From NCBI RefSeq assembly GCF_021390675.1, contig NZ_JAJEJV010000004.1, positions 3,100,001 through 3,164,000 of the forward strand: DNA of 64,000 nucleotides. The letters are read 5' to 3'. Under the pieces are notes generated by a model. That model was not told where the DNA came from and did no database searches. It was given only the letters and a program-made list of their open reading frames with translations. The position numbers and the translations under genes are program-made. Shown in pieces: positions 10,927-20,599 of the stretch. The DNA is from Dyella sp. 2HG41-7. Lineage in GTDB: Bacteria; Pseudomonadota; Gammaproteobacteria; Xanthomonadales; Rhodanobacteraceae. The first letter of the stretch is position 1. The number at the start of each line of letters is the position of its first letter.

Positions 10927-10956
10927 ATTATAGCGACGCGGCGCTATTTTGGTCAA
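10927..10956 (-). promoter_or_regulatory. Sigma70 promoter of rplU-rpmA
   Basis: On the minus strand: TTGACC (10956-10951), an 18-nt spacer, and a perfect TATAAT (10932-10927). Confidence 0.8.
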
Positions 10957-10991
10957 TCCGTGACCAGTCGAACCGAACGCGCCTCAAGCCC

Positions 10992-11477
10992 TTACTGCGC
11001 CTGGGCCCCGGTGGTACCCGGGCAACGGCCCTGGGCGTCCAGTTTTCCCTGCTTTTGCAGGTCCGAGAACATATCCGAGGTGCGCTGGCGACCCCATTCC
11101 TGACCGCTCTGGGCGGCCTCGGCCATCGTGGCCGGCATCTGCGCCACCAGCTTCTGGCCCAGCGGCGATTTGTAGAACTTGATCAGCCCTTCTACCTCTT
11201 CGGCGGTGAAATGGTGCTGGTAGGCGGGAATCATCGCGGTAAGCAGCTGCTCCTGCCCCGCCTTGTCGATGTAATTCGCCCAATAGGCGTTCGGCACGCA
11301 GGGAAGCTGCTGGCTCATCATGGAGGCCATCTGGCTGTTCATGACGGCGAATTGGCCCGGCACGTTCATCACTTGCATCAGCGCGCGCACCTGCGCCTCG
11401 GTGGGTTGCGCCGCGAGGGCCGGACCGGCCGCCAGCAGCGCGCATAACCCCATGCCCAACATCCGTTTGCCAGCCAT
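10992..11477 (-). CDS. Secreted DUF2059 protein
   Basis: A 161-residue protein with a signal peptide (GMGLCALLAAGPALAAQ, cleavage about residue 23) and a DUF2059-type body: FTAEEVEGLIKFYKSPLGQK followed by LVAQMP. Two cysteines (CVP near 60 and CPG near the end) could form a periplasmic disulfide. The function of the family is unknown. It diverges from uvrA and appears monocistronic. Confidence 0.82.
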   Translation of the reverse strand: MAGKRMLGMGLCALLAAGPALAAQPTEAQVRALMQVMNVPGQFAVMNSQMASMMSQQLPCVPNAYWANYIDKAGQEQLLTAMIPAYQHHFTAEEVEGLIKFYKSPLGQKLVAQMPATMAEAAQSGQEWGRQRTSDMFSDLQKQGKLDAQGRCPGTTGAQAQ

Positions 11478-11565
11478 ATATCACCCTCCGCAGCGCGGAT
11501 CGTCGGGACTGTAGCGGGCGAGCATAGTCGTGCGTCTGTCCGCTGCCTAGTCGCCGCTCCGGCAT

Positions 11566-11593
11566 GCCTGCTGACACCATGCTGTCAGCAGGC
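11566..11593. promoter_or_regulatory. Perfect 11-bp inverted repeat between DUF2059 gene and uvrA
   Basis: GCCTGCTGACA (11566-11576) and TGTCAGCAGGC (11583-11593) around CCATGC. It lies between two divergent starts (11477 and 11665). It does not match the E. coli LexA box (CTGT-N8-ACAG) although uvrA is a repair gene. It could be an operator or a transcript hairpin. Confidence 0.5.
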
Positions 11594-11664
11594 CGCTGCG
11601 CCTGCGGTGCAGCCTTTAAGCGGTCACTTGCTATAGTGCGCGATCCCCCAAATATCTCGGCGTA

Positions 11665-14562
11665 ATGGACACCATACGCATCCGCGGCGCGCGCACGCAC
11701 AATCTCAAGAACATCGACCTGGACCTTCCTCGCGATCAGCTGATCGTCATCACGGGCCTGTCCGGTTCAGGCAAGTCTTCGCTGGCGTTCGACACCATCT
11801 ACGCAGAGGGTCAACGTCGCTACGTCGAATCGCTGTCGGCCTATGCCCGCCAGTTCTTGTCGATGATGGAGAAGCCGGACGTCGACCATATCGAAGGTCT
11901 GTCGCCGGCGATCTCGATCGAGCAGAAATCCACCTCCCACAACCCGCGCTCGACCGTAGGCACCATTACCGAGGTGTACGACTACCTGCGCCTGCTCTAC
12001 GCGCGCGTCGGCACGCCGCGCTGCCCCGATCACAATATTCCGCTGGAAGCGCAGACCGTCAGCCAGATGGTGGACACCACGCTGGCGATGGATCCCGAAA
12101 AGCGCTTCATGTTGCTTGCGCCGGTGATTCGCGAACGCAAAGGCGAACACGTGCAAGTGTTCGAACAGCTGCGCGCGCAAGGTTTCGTGCGCGCCCGTGT
12201 GGACGGCAACGTGTTTGATCTCGATGCCGTGCCGCCGCTTACGCTGCGTCAGAAACACACCATCGAAGCGGTGATCGACCGCTTCCGTCCGCGCGACGAC
12301 ATCAAGCAACGCTTGGCCGAATCGTTCGAAACCGCGCTGCGTTTAGGTGACGGCCTTGCCATCGTGGTGGATATGGACGATGCGAAGGCGAAAGAGCAAT
12401 TGTTCTCCTCGCGCTATTCCTGCCCGGTGTGCGATTACTCGCTGCCGGAATTGGAACCGCGTCTATTCTCCTTCAACTCGCCGGTGGGCGCGTGTCCAAC
12501 CTGCGACGGCCTTGGCGTGACGCAGGTGTTTTCGCCGGAACGCGTGGTCGGTCATCCCGAACTGTCGCTGGCGAACGGCGCAGTGCGCGGCTGGGATCGC
12601 CGCAATGCGCACTACTTCCAACTGATCATGTCATTGGGCAAGCACTACGGCTTCGATGTCGAGACGCCGTGGCAGAAGCTTTCCAAAACCGTGCAGCAAG
12701 CTGTTCTCTACGGTAGCGGCAAGGAAAAGATCGCCTTTCGTTATCTCACCGAGCGCGGCGGCAAGGTCACGCGCGAACATGCGTTCGAAGGCATCCTGCC
12801 GAATCTGGAACGCCGGTATAAAGAGACCGAGTCGCCGGCCGTGCGCGAAGAGTTGGCGAAATACATCAGCGACCATCCGTGCAGCGATTGCGGCGGCCAA
12901 CGCTTGAATCGTTCGGCGCGCAATGTGTTCGTGGCCGATCACTCGCTGCCCACGCTAACGGCGCGTTCCATCGACGACTCCTTGGCCTTCTTCGAAACGC
13001 TCACGCTCGCCGGTTGGCGCGGCGAGATCGCGGTGAAGATCGTCAAGGAAATTCGCGAACGCTTGAGCTTCCTCAACGACGTCGGCTTGAATTACCTCAC
13101 GCTCGATCGTCAAGCCGACACGTTGTCCGGCGGCGAAGCGCAACGCATTCGTCTCGCCTCGCAAATCGGCGCGGGTCTGGTCGGTGTGATGTACGTATTG
13201 GACGAACCGTCTATCGGCTTGCATCAACGCGACAACGAACGCCTGCTCGGCACGCTTACGCGCTTGCGCGATCTGGGCAACACCGTGATTGTGGTGGAAC
13301 ACGACGAAGATGCGATTCGTGCGGCCGATCATGTGCTGGATATCGGCCCCGGCGCTGGCGTGCATGGCGGCGAGATCGTCGCACAAGGCACACTGAAGGA
13401 TGTCCTGGCATCGCCGCGCTCGGTCACCGGCCAATACTTGTCCGGTAAGCGCGAAATTAAGGTTCCGACCGAACGCCGCGAGCAACTCGACAAAGATTCG
13501 TGGCTGCATCTGCGCGGCGCGAACGGCAACAACCTCAAACAGGTGGATCTCGCGATTCCGGCCGGTTTGTTTACCTGCGTGACGGGCGTATCGGGTTCGG
13601 GCAAATCGACGCTGATCAACGATACGTTGTTCGCACTCGCTGCCGCCGAGTTGAACGGTTCGAGCGTGCAGCCGGCGCCGTACAAATCGGTGGAAGGGTT
13701 GGAACTGTTCGACAAAGTGGTCGATATCGATCAGTCGCCGATAGGCCGCACACCGCGCTCGAATCCTGCAACGTACACAGGCTTGTTCACGCCGCTGCGC
13801 GAACTGTTCGCGCAGGTGCCCGAGGCGCGTTCGCGCGGCTACACGCCGGGACGCTTCAGCTTCAACGTGCGTGGCGGCCGCTGCGAAGCCTGCGAAGGCG
13901 ACGGCATGATCAAGGTGGAAATGCACTTTCTGCCAGACGTGTACGTACCGTGCGACGTATGCCACGGCAAACGTTACAACCGCGAAACGCTGGAGATTTT
14001 GTACAAAGGCCACACAATCGCCGACGTGCTCGACATGACGGTGGAAGACGCCGCTAAATTGTTCGAGAACGTGCCGGTGATCGCACGCAAGCTTGATACG
14101 TTGCGCGCGGTGGGCCTGGATTACATCAAGCTCGGCCAGAGCGCGACAACGCTGTCCGGCGGCGAGGCACAGCGCGTCAAACTGTCCAAGGAACTGTCGA
14201 AGCGCGATACAGGACGTACGCTGTACATCCTGGACGAGCCCACCACGGGCCTGCATTTCCACGATATCGAACAGCTGCTCGATGTGCTGCATCAGCTCGT
14301 CGATCAGGGCAATACCGTCGTGGTGATCGAGCACAATCTGGACGTGATCAAGACGGCGGACTGGATTGTCGATCTGGGACCGGAAGGCGGCGGCGGTGGT
14401 GGCCGCATCCTGGTCGCAGGCACGCCGGAGAAAGTTGCGGAAACGGCGGCATCGCACACCGGACGTTTTCTCGCATCCCATTTGAAGCCCGCCAAAAGCG
14501 CGCGCCCCAAGGTCGAAAACGGAAACGCGAAAGCCAAACCCAAACGCAAGGTCGCCTCATGA
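11665..14562 (+). CDS. uvrA: UvrABC excinuclease subunit A
   Basis: Damage-sensing ATPase of nucleotide excision repair; a UvrA dimer loads UvrB at lesions. At 965 residues it has two ABC ATPase modules: Walker [10 protein letters not shown] (31-39) and GVSGSGKST in the second half, and signature [14 protein letters not shown] and [14 protein letters not shown]. Zinc fingers are CPVC...CPTC (about 253) and CEAC...CDVC. The C-terminus adds a lysine-rich tail of about 25 residues. A TATAGT -10 element is at 11632-11637. Its stop overlaps the next gene in ATGA. Confidence 0.98.
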   Translation: MDTIRIRGARTHNLKNIDLDLPRDQLIVITGLSGSGKSSLAFDTIYAEGQRRYVESLSAYARQFLSMMEKPDVDHIEGLSPAISIEQKSTSHNPRSTVGTITEVYDYLRLLYARVGTPRCPDHNIPLEAQTVSQMVDTTLAMDPEKRFMLLAPVIRERKGEHVQVFEQLRAQGFVRARVDGNVFDLDAVPPLTLRQKHTIEAVIDRFRPRDDIKQRLAESFETALRLGDGLAIVVDMDDAKAKEQLFSSRYSCPVCDYSLPELEPRLFSFNSPVGACPTCDGLGVTQVFSPERVVGHPELSLANGAVRGWDRRNAHYFQLIMSLGKHYGFDVETPWQKLSKTVQQAVLYGSGKEKIAFRYLTERGGKVTREHAFEGILPNLERRYKETESPAVREELAKYISDHPCSDCGGQRLNRSARNVFVADHSLPTLTARSIDDSLAFFETLTLAGWRGEIAVKIVKEIRERLSFLNDVGLNYLTLDRQADTLSGGEAQRIRLASQIGAGLVGVMYVLDEPSIGLHQRDNERLLGTLTRLRDLGNTVIVVEHDEDAIRAADHVLDIGPGAGVHGGEIVAQGTLKDVLASPRSVTGQYLSGKREIKVPTERREQLDKDSWLHLRGANGNNLKQVDLAIPAGLFTCVTGVSGSGKSTLINDTLFALAAAELNGSSVQPAPYKSVEGLELFDKVVDIDQSPIGRTPRSNPATYTGLFTPLRELFAQVPEARSRGYTPGRFSFNVRGGRCEACEGDGMIKVEMHFLPDVYVPCDVCHGKRYNRETLEILYKGHTIADVLDMTVEDAAKLFENVPVIARKLDTLRAVGLDYIKLGQSATTLSGGEAQRVKLSKELSKRDTGRTLYILDEPTTGLHFHDIEQLLDVLHQLVDQGNTVVVIEHNLDVIKTADWIVDLGPEGGGGGGRILVAGTPEKVAETAASHTGRFLASHLKPAKSARPKVENGNAKAKPKRKVAS

Positions 14563-14990
14563 ATACAGCCGCCGACTCGAGTTCCGCGCAAGCACCGCTA
14601 CTTTTCACTGCTGCGATCAGCGTGCGATGGCGCGATCTGGACGCGTTTAATCACGTCAACAATTCAACGTATCTGACCTACCTGGAAGAATCGCGCCTGC
14701 AGTGGCTGCAGAACGTGCCTGGTCCGTGGCTCAACGAACATGCGATGCCCGTGATGGCTGCCAGCGAACTCCGCTACCGCTTGCCGATCGAATGGCCGGG
14801 GCAGTTGCATATCCAATTGTTGCTCGAGCGACTGGGCAACAGCTCCATGACCATCGCGCATCGCATCGTCGACGCCGCCGATCCCGACAAGCTTTATTGC
14901 GACGGCAACGTGGTGATGGTGTGGATCGATCCGGCAACGGGCAAATCCACGCCGCTGCCGCCGGCGATCAAAGCGGCGATTGCGATCTGA
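14559..14990 (+). CDS. Hotdog-fold acyl-CoA thioesterase (4HBT/YbgC type)
   Basis: A 143-residue protein with the 4HBT active-site stretch [20 protein letters not shown]: Asp in the loop and HVNN on the following helix, as in YbgC and 4-hydroxybenzoyl-CoA thioesterases. It probably hydrolyses an acyl-CoA; chain length cannot be read from sequence. Its ATG overlaps the uvrA stop by 4 nt (ATGA), so it is translated from the uvrA message, a coupling with no obvious functional link. Confidence 0.85.
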   Translation: MNTAADSSSAQAPLLFTAAISVRWRDLDAFNHVNNSTYLTYLEESRLQWLQNVPGPWLNEHAMPVMAASELRYRLPIEWPGQLHIQLLLERLGNSSMTIAHRIVDAADPDKLYCDGNVVMVWIDPATGKSTPLPPAIKAAIAI

Positions 14991-15047
14991 TTCAAACCCC
15001 GCGTTCTTTGCAGGAACGCCCTTTTCATCACGCAAGGAGTGACCCAT

Positions 15048-15473
15048 ATGGAAATTCAGCCGTATCTCTTTTTCGACGGCCGCTGCGAAGAAGCCATTGC
15101 GTTTTATCGCGACGCGCTCGGTGCGCAGGAACTGATGAAAATGCGCTTCAAGGATGCGCCGCCCAGCGACGGATATCAGATTGCGCCCGAGTCCGCCGAT
15201 AAGATCATGCACGCCGCGCTGTTGATTGGCCGCACGCATCTGCTGCTGTCCGACGGCTCGGACAGCCAGAACAAAACGTCGCATTCCGGCTTTAGCCTGT
15301 CGGTCACGGCGAATGATGTCGCGTCGGGCGAAAAGTACTTCAACGCGCTCGCCCAAGGTGGCCAGATCACCATGCCGTTCCAGAAGATGTTCTGGACCGA
15401 CGGTTTCGGCATGCTGGTGGACAAGTTCGGCGTGCCGTGGATGGTTAACGTGACGCACGAAGGCGACAAGTAA
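15048..15473 (+). CDS. VOC-family protein (PhnB/YjdN-like)
   Basis: Small vicinal-oxygen-chelate fold protein, 141 residues, beginning MEIQPYLFFDGRCEEAIAFY, with FQKMFWTDGFGMLVDKFGV near the end, as in PhnB/YjdN (3-demethylubiquinone-9 3-methyltransferase-like glyoxalase) proteins. The ATG at 15048 has AAGGAG 8 nt upstream, so the in-frame GTG at 15039 is less likely. The family name does not define a reaction; metal-binding residues of true glyoxalases are not clear here. Confidence 0.8.
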   Translation: MEIQPYLFFDGRCEEAIAFYRDALGAQELMKMRFKDAPPSDGYQIAPESADKIMHAALLIGRTHLLLSDGSDSQNKTSHSGFSLSVTANDVASGEKYFNALAQGGQITMPFQKMFWTDGFGMLVDKFGVPWMVNVTHEGDK

Positions 15474-15505
15474 GTCGAGCGGTCCTGAAGCAAGCAGGAA
15501 CGGCG

Positions 15506-15554
15506 CGATGCGGGGCACATACGCCCCCGCATCGTGCTCGCTATGATCGAGCAC
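15506..15554 (+). promoter_or_regulatory. Hairpin plus dyad-flanked -10 element before the DUF4139 gene
   Basis: CGATGCGGGG (15506-15515) pairs with CCCCGCATCG (15525-15534), a likely end for the upstream transcript though without a T-run. Immediately after, GTGCTCG (15534-15540) and CGAGCAC (15548-15554) flank CTATGAT, which contains a TATGAT -10-like element. A repressor site over the promoter is possible. Confidence 0.45.
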
Positions 15555-15577
15555 GTTATCCGCCAAGGGAGTGCTCC

Positions 15578-17029
15578 ATGACGATCAGGCATCGAACCGT
15601 TCTGGCTTTCACCCTCGCCACGTTGTGTGGCGCACCAGGTGCGTGGGCAGCCGACGGCGCGTCGATCACGCTGTATCGCAGCGACAACCCTGCCCTGTAT
15701 GCAAGCAGCAGCGATGGCGGCGTCAATGACGGTTACGCCATCGTCCGCGAGCAGCGCAGCATCGCGCTCCAAGCCGGCGTGCACGATCTCGTGTTGGGCG
15801 ATTTGCCGAATTATCTGGATGGCGAAGCGATGGCGCTGGGCTTTCCCGGCGGCGAAGCCAAAGTCGTTTCGCAGCGGTTGTTGCTTGGCCAAGGGCCTAA
15901 CGCCGCGCTGACGGGCTTGACCGGCAGCACGATCAGCGTGCTGGGCGACAACGGTCAAACGCTCGCCAACGGAACGCTGTTGCGCGCCGGAGACGATGGA
16001 TTGGTGGTGCGCAGCGGTAATGGCACCACGCTGATTCGCCAATATGCGGCGGTCAATACCAGCGGCGGCAACTTTCCGACCGGTTCCAGTTTGCGCTTAC
16101 GCGTAGACGCCGCGCGCGGCGGTCAAGCCGACGCGGTACTGAGTTATCCCACGTCCGGTATCGGTTGGCGTGCCGCGTATGTCGGTACGTTGCAATCGGG
16201 CAACGCGTGCAGCATGCAATTCGAATCGCGCGCCAGCATCGCCAACCGCAGCGGTCGCGACTGGCGCTATACGAATCTCACCTTGATTGCCGGCGAACCG
16301 AATTTCGCGAAAACCACGGCGCCGCACCCGATGATGGCGATGCGCGTGGCTGCGGCACCGGCGGCGATGCCCGAACAATCGACGCTCGCCGACTACCGCA
16401 GCTACACCCTGTCCGCTCCGGTCGATCTGCCGGATGGAAGCATCAGCCAGGTGCCTCTGTACGCCACGCGTGCGGTGAATTGCGAACGTACATCGCTGTA
16501 TGAGAACGGCGGCAATTGGATGCCGCCACAGCCGATGTTGAACAGCGAATTCAATTCCGACAGCAACACCGGCATCGTCAGCACGCTGCGTTTTACGGCC
16601 TTCGACAGCCTGCCCGCCGGCTATCTACGCGTACTCACCGCCGACCGTCGCGGCGTTCCGCAATTTATCGGCGAAGGTCGTATCAACGATACCCCCAAAG
16701 GCGGCGATGCAATGATTACGCTGGGCACGGCGTTCGACTTGCGCGGTCAGCGCGAACGCACCAGCTTCCACGTCGATCAAAACGGCCGCACGATGGATGA
16801 GGCGTTCCGCATCACGCTTACCAACGCGGGCGACACGCCACGCACCATCACCGTGCGCGAACATCCCAACCGCTGGCGCGAATGGACGGTCACCTCGTCC
16901 AGCGTAAAACCGAGCAAGCAAACCACCGACACCTTGGAATTCAAAGTCGACGTACCGGCTAACGGTAAAGCCGTGCTCGACTATGCGGTGCGTTATACCT
17001 GGACCGCCGACGACCACCCACAATCCTGA
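15578..17029 (+). CDS. Secreted DUF4139 domain protein
   Basis: A 483-residue protein with a signal peptide (LAFTLATLCGAPGAWAADG, cleavage about residue 26). The body is beta-rich, with PTSGIGWRAAYVGTLQ in the middle and HPNRWREWTVTSS then DYAVRYTW at the C-terminus, as in DUF4139 proteins. The family is common in Proteobacteria and its function is unknown. It has an AAGGGAG ribosome-binding site and is followed after 20 nt by a crotonase gene. Confidence 0.82.
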   Translation: MTIRHRTVLAFTLATLCGAPGAWAADGASITLYRSDNPALYASSSDGGVNDGYAIVREQRSIALQAGVHDLVLGDLPNYLDGEAMALGFPGGEAKVVSQRLLLGQGPNAALTGLTGSTISVLGDNGQTLANGTLLRAGDDGLVVRSGNGTTLIRQYAAVNTSGGNFPTGSSLRLRVDAARGGQADAVLSYPTSGIGWRAAYVGTLQSGNACSMQFESRASIANRSGRDWRYTNLTLIAGEPNFAKTTAPHPMMAMRVAAAPAAMPEQSTLADYRSYTLSAPVDLPDGSISQVPLYATRAVNCERTSLYENGGNWMPPQPMLNSEFNSDSNTGIVSTLRFTAFDSLPAGYLRVLTADRRGVPQFIGEGRINDTPKGGDAMITLGTAFDLRGQRERTSFHVDQNGRTMDEAFRITLTNAGDTPRTITVREHPNRWREWTVTSSSVKPSKQTTDTLEFKVDVPANGKAVLDYAVRYTWTADDHPQS

Positions 17030-17049
17030 TCACCGCCCGGGAATCTCTT

Positions 17050-17808
17050 ATGCTCCATATCACTCAGCACGACGCCATCACCGAAATTCAAATGGCGCGC
17101 CCACCGGTCAATGCGCTCAATCTGGAATTGCTGAGCGCCTTGCAGGAAGCCTTCTCGCAGGCGGTGCAAGACGGTGCGCGCGGCATCGTTCTATCCGGCA
17201 CGCAAGGTATGTTTTCGGCTGGCGTGGACATACCCGCACTGCTGACGCGCGATCGCGCCGAAGTGCGTAAATATTGGCGCGAATTCTTCGTCACCTGCGG
17301 CGCGCTCGCGCATCTGCCGATTCCCATTGCAGCGGCCATCACCGGTCACAGCCCAGCCGGGGGCGCGGTGCTGTCTTTGTTCTGCGATTACCGCGTGATG
17401 GCGCAAGGCCCCTATCGCATCGGTCTGAACGAAGTACAGGTGGGATTGATTGCGCCCGACTGCATCCAGATGGCGTTGCGCCGCGTGGTGGGCGCGTATC
17501 GCGCAGAGCGATTGCTGGTATCTGGCGCGCTGATAGATGCCGAAAACGCATTGGCCTGCGGCTTTGTCGACGAATTGGTGGCGATCGATCAAGTCACGAC
17601 GCGCGCACTGCATTGGCTTGGCGAAACGGTCGCGCTGCCGTCGCACGCCATGCTGGGTACGCGCCTTATCGCGCGCGCGGATCTCAAAACCACATTTGCG
17701 GACATCGATGCGCTGCCCATCGATACATTCGTCGATGCATTCTTCCATCCGCAAACGCAAGCGTCGTTGCAAGCGTTGGTGGATCGACTGAAGAACAAAG
17801 CGAAATAA
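17050..17808 (+). CDS. Enoyl-CoA hydratase/isomerase family protein
   Basis: A 252-residue crotonase-fold protein. GTQGMFSAGVDIPAL is the CoA-binding/oxyanion stretch and ITGHSPAGGAVLSLFCDYRV the second oxyanion strand. The first catalytic glutamate of hydratases is not at the usual place (AGGAVLSL where hydratases have GGGxEL), but GLNEVQVGLIAP keeps a Glu near the second position. That favours an isomerase such as a delta3,delta2-enoyl-CoA isomerase. It does not neighbour other beta-oxidation genes. Confidence 0.82.
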   Translation: MLHITQHDAITEIQMARPPVNALNLELLSALQEAFSQAVQDGARGIVLSGTQGMFSAGVDIPALLTRDRAEVRKYWREFFVTCGALAHLPIPIAAAITGHSPAGGAVLSLFCDYRVMAQGPYRIGLNEVQVGLIAPDCIQMALRRVVGAYRAERLLVSGALIDAENALACGFVDELVAIDQVTTRALHWLGETVALPSHAMLGTRLIARADLKTTFADIDALPIDTFVDAFFHPQTQASLQALVDRLKNKAK

Positions 17809-17816
17809 CGGAACAG

Positions 17817-17848
17817 TCAGGAGTGAGCGCGCAGCTCACTCCTGATTT
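17817..17848. terminator. Convergent-gene terminator hairpin
   Basis: A 12-bp perfect stem, TCAGGAGTGAGC/GCTCACTCCTGA, with loop GCGCA and a short ATTT tail. It separates the crotonase gene from the convergent sulfurtransferase gene. The T-tract is weak. Confidence 0.65.
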
Positions 17849-18696
17849 CAGGCATCGCCTGTGGCGATCGGGCGCTCTGCATCGCTGATCCAACCACTCC
17901 ATGACGGCGCATAGAGGCGAGAGCCTGCGAGTCCGGCGTGCTCCATCGCCAGCAAGTTGTGGCACGCGGTAACGCCGGAACCGCACATATGCACGACGTG
18001 CTCCGGCGTGTACTTGCCCAACACAGCGAGAAACTGCTGCCGCAATGCGTCGGGTGATTTGAATCGGCCGTCGGACTCAAGATTGTCGGAGAACGGACGA
18101 TTCACCGCACCCGGCACATGCCCTGCGACGCGATCGACCGGCTCGACCTCGCCGCGATAACGCGGCGTGGCGCGCGCATCGAGCAGCAAATCGTTCGGCA
18201 TATGCGCAACGCTCGCGTGATCGAGCAACACCTGACTGCTGTCGAAGTGAAGGCTGACGTGCGTCGGCTCGCGCTGAGGAATGTCCTGCGATACGGGCAA
18301 CGCCGCTGCGGTCCACGCCGCCAAACCGCCGTCCAGCACAGCCACCTCGCGCACGCCGCAAAAACGCAGCAACCACCACAAACGCACGGCAGCGAGTGCG
18401 CCGTTGTTCGCGTCATAACACACGACCTGCAATCCCGGCCGCCAGCCTATGCGCGAGAGAAACGCAGAAAACGCTTCTTCGAACGGCAGCGGATGACGCC
18501 CAAGACCGAGCTTGGAGCGGCTCAAGTCGGAGAGATCATGATCGAGATCCGCAAACACGGCGCCAGGAATATGCCCGGCGCGATAGTCACGCGCACCCTT
18601 TGCGGGATCGGTCAATTCGTGGCGGCAATCGACAATCAGCACTTCGTCCGGCGGCCATACCGCGAGTTCTTCGACGCTGATCAAGGTGCTTTTCAT
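17848..18696 (-). CDS. sseA: 3-mercaptopyruvate sulfurtransferase (two-rhodanese)
   Basis: Transfers sulfur from 3-mercaptopyruvate to an acceptor. The 282-residue protein has two rhodanese domains; the C-terminal one has the active-site loop CGSGVTA with the catalytic cysteine at residue 238, the loop type of mercaptopyruvate sulfurtransferases rather than thiosulfate-specific rhodaneses (CRKGVT). The start MKSTLISVEEL at 18696 overlaps the Nudix stop in ATGA. Last gene of a coupled series FKBP, DUF1289, Nudix, sulfurtransferase. Confidence 0.92.
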   Translation of the reverse strand: MKSTLISVEELAVWPPDEVLIVDCRHELTDPAKGARDYRAGHIPGAVFADLDHDLSDLSRSKLGLGRHPLPFEEAFSAFLSRIGWRPGLQVVCYDANNGALAAVRLWWLLRFCGVREVAVLDGGLAAWTAAALPVSQDIPQREPTHVSLHFDSSQVLLDHASVAHMPNDLLLDARATPRYRGEVEPVDRVAGHVPGAVNRPFSDNLESDGRFKSPDALRQQFLAVLGKYTPEHVVHMCGSGVTACHNLLAMEHAGLAGSRLYAPSWSGWISDAERPIATGDA

Positions 18697-19286
18697 GATG
18701 GCTCCATCCTTTGCAAAAGATTGTGCAGCATGGCCGCCGTGGCGCCCCAGATGCGGTGACCGTTGTAGTCGAACTCCACCATTTCGCGCCGATGTCCGCG
18801 GTAATCCATCATGTAGCGTTTCAAATTCGCCGGCTCGAGAAAGAATGTCATCGGCACTTCGAACACTTCCGCCACTTCCAGCGGCGCCATTTGAAATTCC
18901 GCTTCGGCCGCGATGCTCGCCACCACCGGCGTGATGCAAAAACCACTGATGGTTTCAAAGCAATCCAGAAAACCCAGCGGAGTGACCAAGGTGCGATCGA
19001 GACCGATTTCTTCTTCCGTTTCGCGCAACGCCGTGGCCACGGCATCGGCGTCCGACGGATCGGTGCTGCCACCGGGAAACGCCACCTGCCCCGCGTGCGA
19101 ACTCAAATGATCCGTGCGGACGGTAAACACCATGTGAGGCTCGTCGGCGTCGCGCAGGCCGATCAGCACCGCGGCCGGCCGGCGTGCGACCGGGCCGATC
19201 AGTTCGGCGATCTGGGCATGATTCCATCCGGGCGCTGAGGGCGGTTGCGACAACGGGCGCAAAGCCCGCAGCAACGACGCCATCAT
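18693..19286 (-). CDS. Nudix hydrolase, CoA pyrophosphatase type
   Basis: Predicted coenzyme A diphosphatase (NudL/CoAse family). The 197-residue protein has the UPF0035-type lead-in HAGQVAFPGGSTDPSDAD followed by a Nudix box ending RETEEEIGL, and QMAPLEVAEVFEVPMTFFL after it. I chose the ATG at 19286 because the DUF1289 gene ends in ATGA there; a reading from 19355 would add residues that overlap DUF1289. Its own end overlaps sseA in ATGA. Confidence 0.9.
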   Translation of the reverse strand: MMASLLRALRPLSQPPSAPGWNHAQIAELIGPVARRPAAVLIGLRDADEPHMVFTVRTDHLSSHAGQVAFPGGSTDPSDADAVATALRETEEEIGLDRTLVTPLGFLDCFETISGFCITPVVASIAAEAEFQMAPLEVAEVFEVPMTFFLEPANLKRYMMDYRGHRREMVEFDYNGHRIWGATAAMLHNLLQRMEPS

Positions 19287-19474
19287 GCGAGTTCGCGCTC
19301 CGGTAGCACGACGTCCATGAAATGGGAGCGCTCGGTGTCGCTCATGCTGCGCCAACGCGCGATTTCATCGCCCGTGCGAAAACAGCCAAGGCAAAAGCCG
19401 CGCGGATCGAGGCGACAGACGCCGACGCACGGGCTCAAAACAGCTGGAGGGGGAAGCGGGGAAATGTTCGACAT
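19283..19474 (-). CDS. DUF1289 small cysteine-rich protein
   Basis: A 63-residue protein: MSNISPLPPPAVLSPCVGVC at the start, then LDPRGFCLGCFRT and a C-terminal helix with ARWRSMSDTER. The four cysteines in CxxxC...CxxC spacing are the DUF1289 signature and suggest a bound metal. Function unknown. It is translationally coupled to the Nudix gene by ATGA. The family is often next to Nudix or envelope genes in gammaproteobacteria. Confidence 0.88.
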   Translation of the reverse strand: MSNISPLPPPAVLSPCVGVCRLDPRGFCLGCFRTGDEIARWRSMSDTERSHFMDVVLPERELA

Positions 19475-19509
19475 GCACCCACCATCGTAGCGCAGCCGAC
19501 CCTTTCGCG

Positions 19510-20256
19510 TCAGGGGCTGGGCGCCTGCGGATTCGGCGGCTTGATATCCAGCAGCTCGATATCGAACACCAGCGCCTGGTTGGGACCGATGCGCGGGAGC
19601 GCGCCATGCTCGCCGTAGGCCAGCGTGGCGGGAATCACCACCTTCCAATGATCGCCTACGTGCATGCGCGGTATCACGTATTGCCAGCCGCGAATCACCT
19701 TGTCCACGGTGAAGGTGACGGGCGCACCGTGCGCCCAGGTGCTGTCGAATTCGGTGCCGTCGATCAGCATGCCGCGATAGTTCACGGTGACTTGGCTGTC
19801 GATGCCCGGACTGGTGGCGCCATCGCCCTTTTTGATCACCGAGTACTGAATGCCGGAGGGCAGCTGCACAACGCCGGGCAAGCCGGCGTTGTGCGCCAAG
19901 AAATCGGCGCTCTTTTTAGCGTTGTCGACCGCAATTTTGTTGTACTCGGTCAGCGCCTGCTCGTGCATGCGCTCGCCCAGGCTCACCAGCTGCTGGATCA
20001 TTTCTTCTTTCGGCACGGACGGCGCGCGCTTGGCGTACGCGTCTTCGATCGCTTTTTGCAGTACGGCCATATCCACCGGGATGTCGCCGTCGGAAAACTG
20101 GGTGCCGATGCGGTAGCCGATCGCGTACGAAAGCTTGTGCTTGTCGAGCTTCACCACCGGTGGCTGCGAAGGTTTGGAGGCGCTCGTTCCCTGTGCCTGA
20201 ACCGCGAACGCGGCAAGCAAGGAAAGAACTGGAACCCACCAACGCGTATAAGCCAT
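19510..20256 (-). CDS. FKBP-type peptidyl-prolyl isomerase (FkpA/Mip-like, periplasmic)
   Basis: Periplasmic prolyl isomerase and chaperone. The 248-residue product has a signal peptide (WWVPVLSLLAAFAVQAQ), a helical N-terminal dimerisation domain (KLSYAIGYRIGTQFSDGDIP) and a C-terminal FKBP domain with VTVNYRGMLIDGTEFDSTW, VIRGWQYVIPRM and IPATLAYGEHG. I prefer the ATG at 20256 (GGAG 6 nt upstream) over one at 20268. First gene of the series leading to sseA. Confidence 0.92.
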   Translation of the reverse strand: MAYTRWWVPVLSLLAAFAVQAQGTSASKPSQPPVVKLDKHKLSYAIGYRIGTQFSDGDIPVDMAVLQKAIEDAYAKRAPSVPKEEMIQQLVSLGERMHEQALTEYNKIAVDNAKKSADFLAHNAGLPGVVQLPSGIQYSVIKKGDGATSPGIDSQVTVNYRGMLIDGTEFDSTWAHGAPVTFTVDKVIRGWQYVIPRMHVGDHWKVVIPATLAYGEHGALPRIGPNQALVFDIELLDIKPPNPQAPSP

Positions 20257-20599
20257 CACTTTCTCCATGAGCAAAACTCGCCCAACTCCTCCGTGCGGCC
20301 CGCTCTTTTCGCAAGCGGCCGCGGTGCGATCAAGCAGAACCGGCGCAAGGGACTTGGAAACATGGGGGGCGGCTCTAAGCATACGGCGAAAGACGCCATC
20401 CTAAGCGCTTCGGCGGTTCAATGCAGCTAGGCCGGGCGTTCAGTGCAGCGGGGCGACGACGCAATCTCTTCAGGCGGCAATCACTTAACGGCACTATCGG
20501 ATAACCACGCGCAGATATCGAACAGGGATGAGAAAGCGGCGAGGCCTCAAAGGTTCCCGCTGCTAAAATCAGGTCTTTATGTTCATAACGGAGTTCGCC
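20257..20599. other. Divergent intergenic region, FKBP / crotonase
   Basis: 343 nt without a convincing gene. A TAAAAT element at 20564-20569 may be the -10 box of the rightward crotonase gene, with no good -35 partner. No strong inverted repeat was seen. Confidence 0.4.

Noticed and set aside
11566-11593. LexA box for uvrA
   Set aside because: The dyad lacks the CTGT-N8-ACAG pattern and the TTAG...CTAA type pattern known from xanthomonads; kept only as an unknown dyad.
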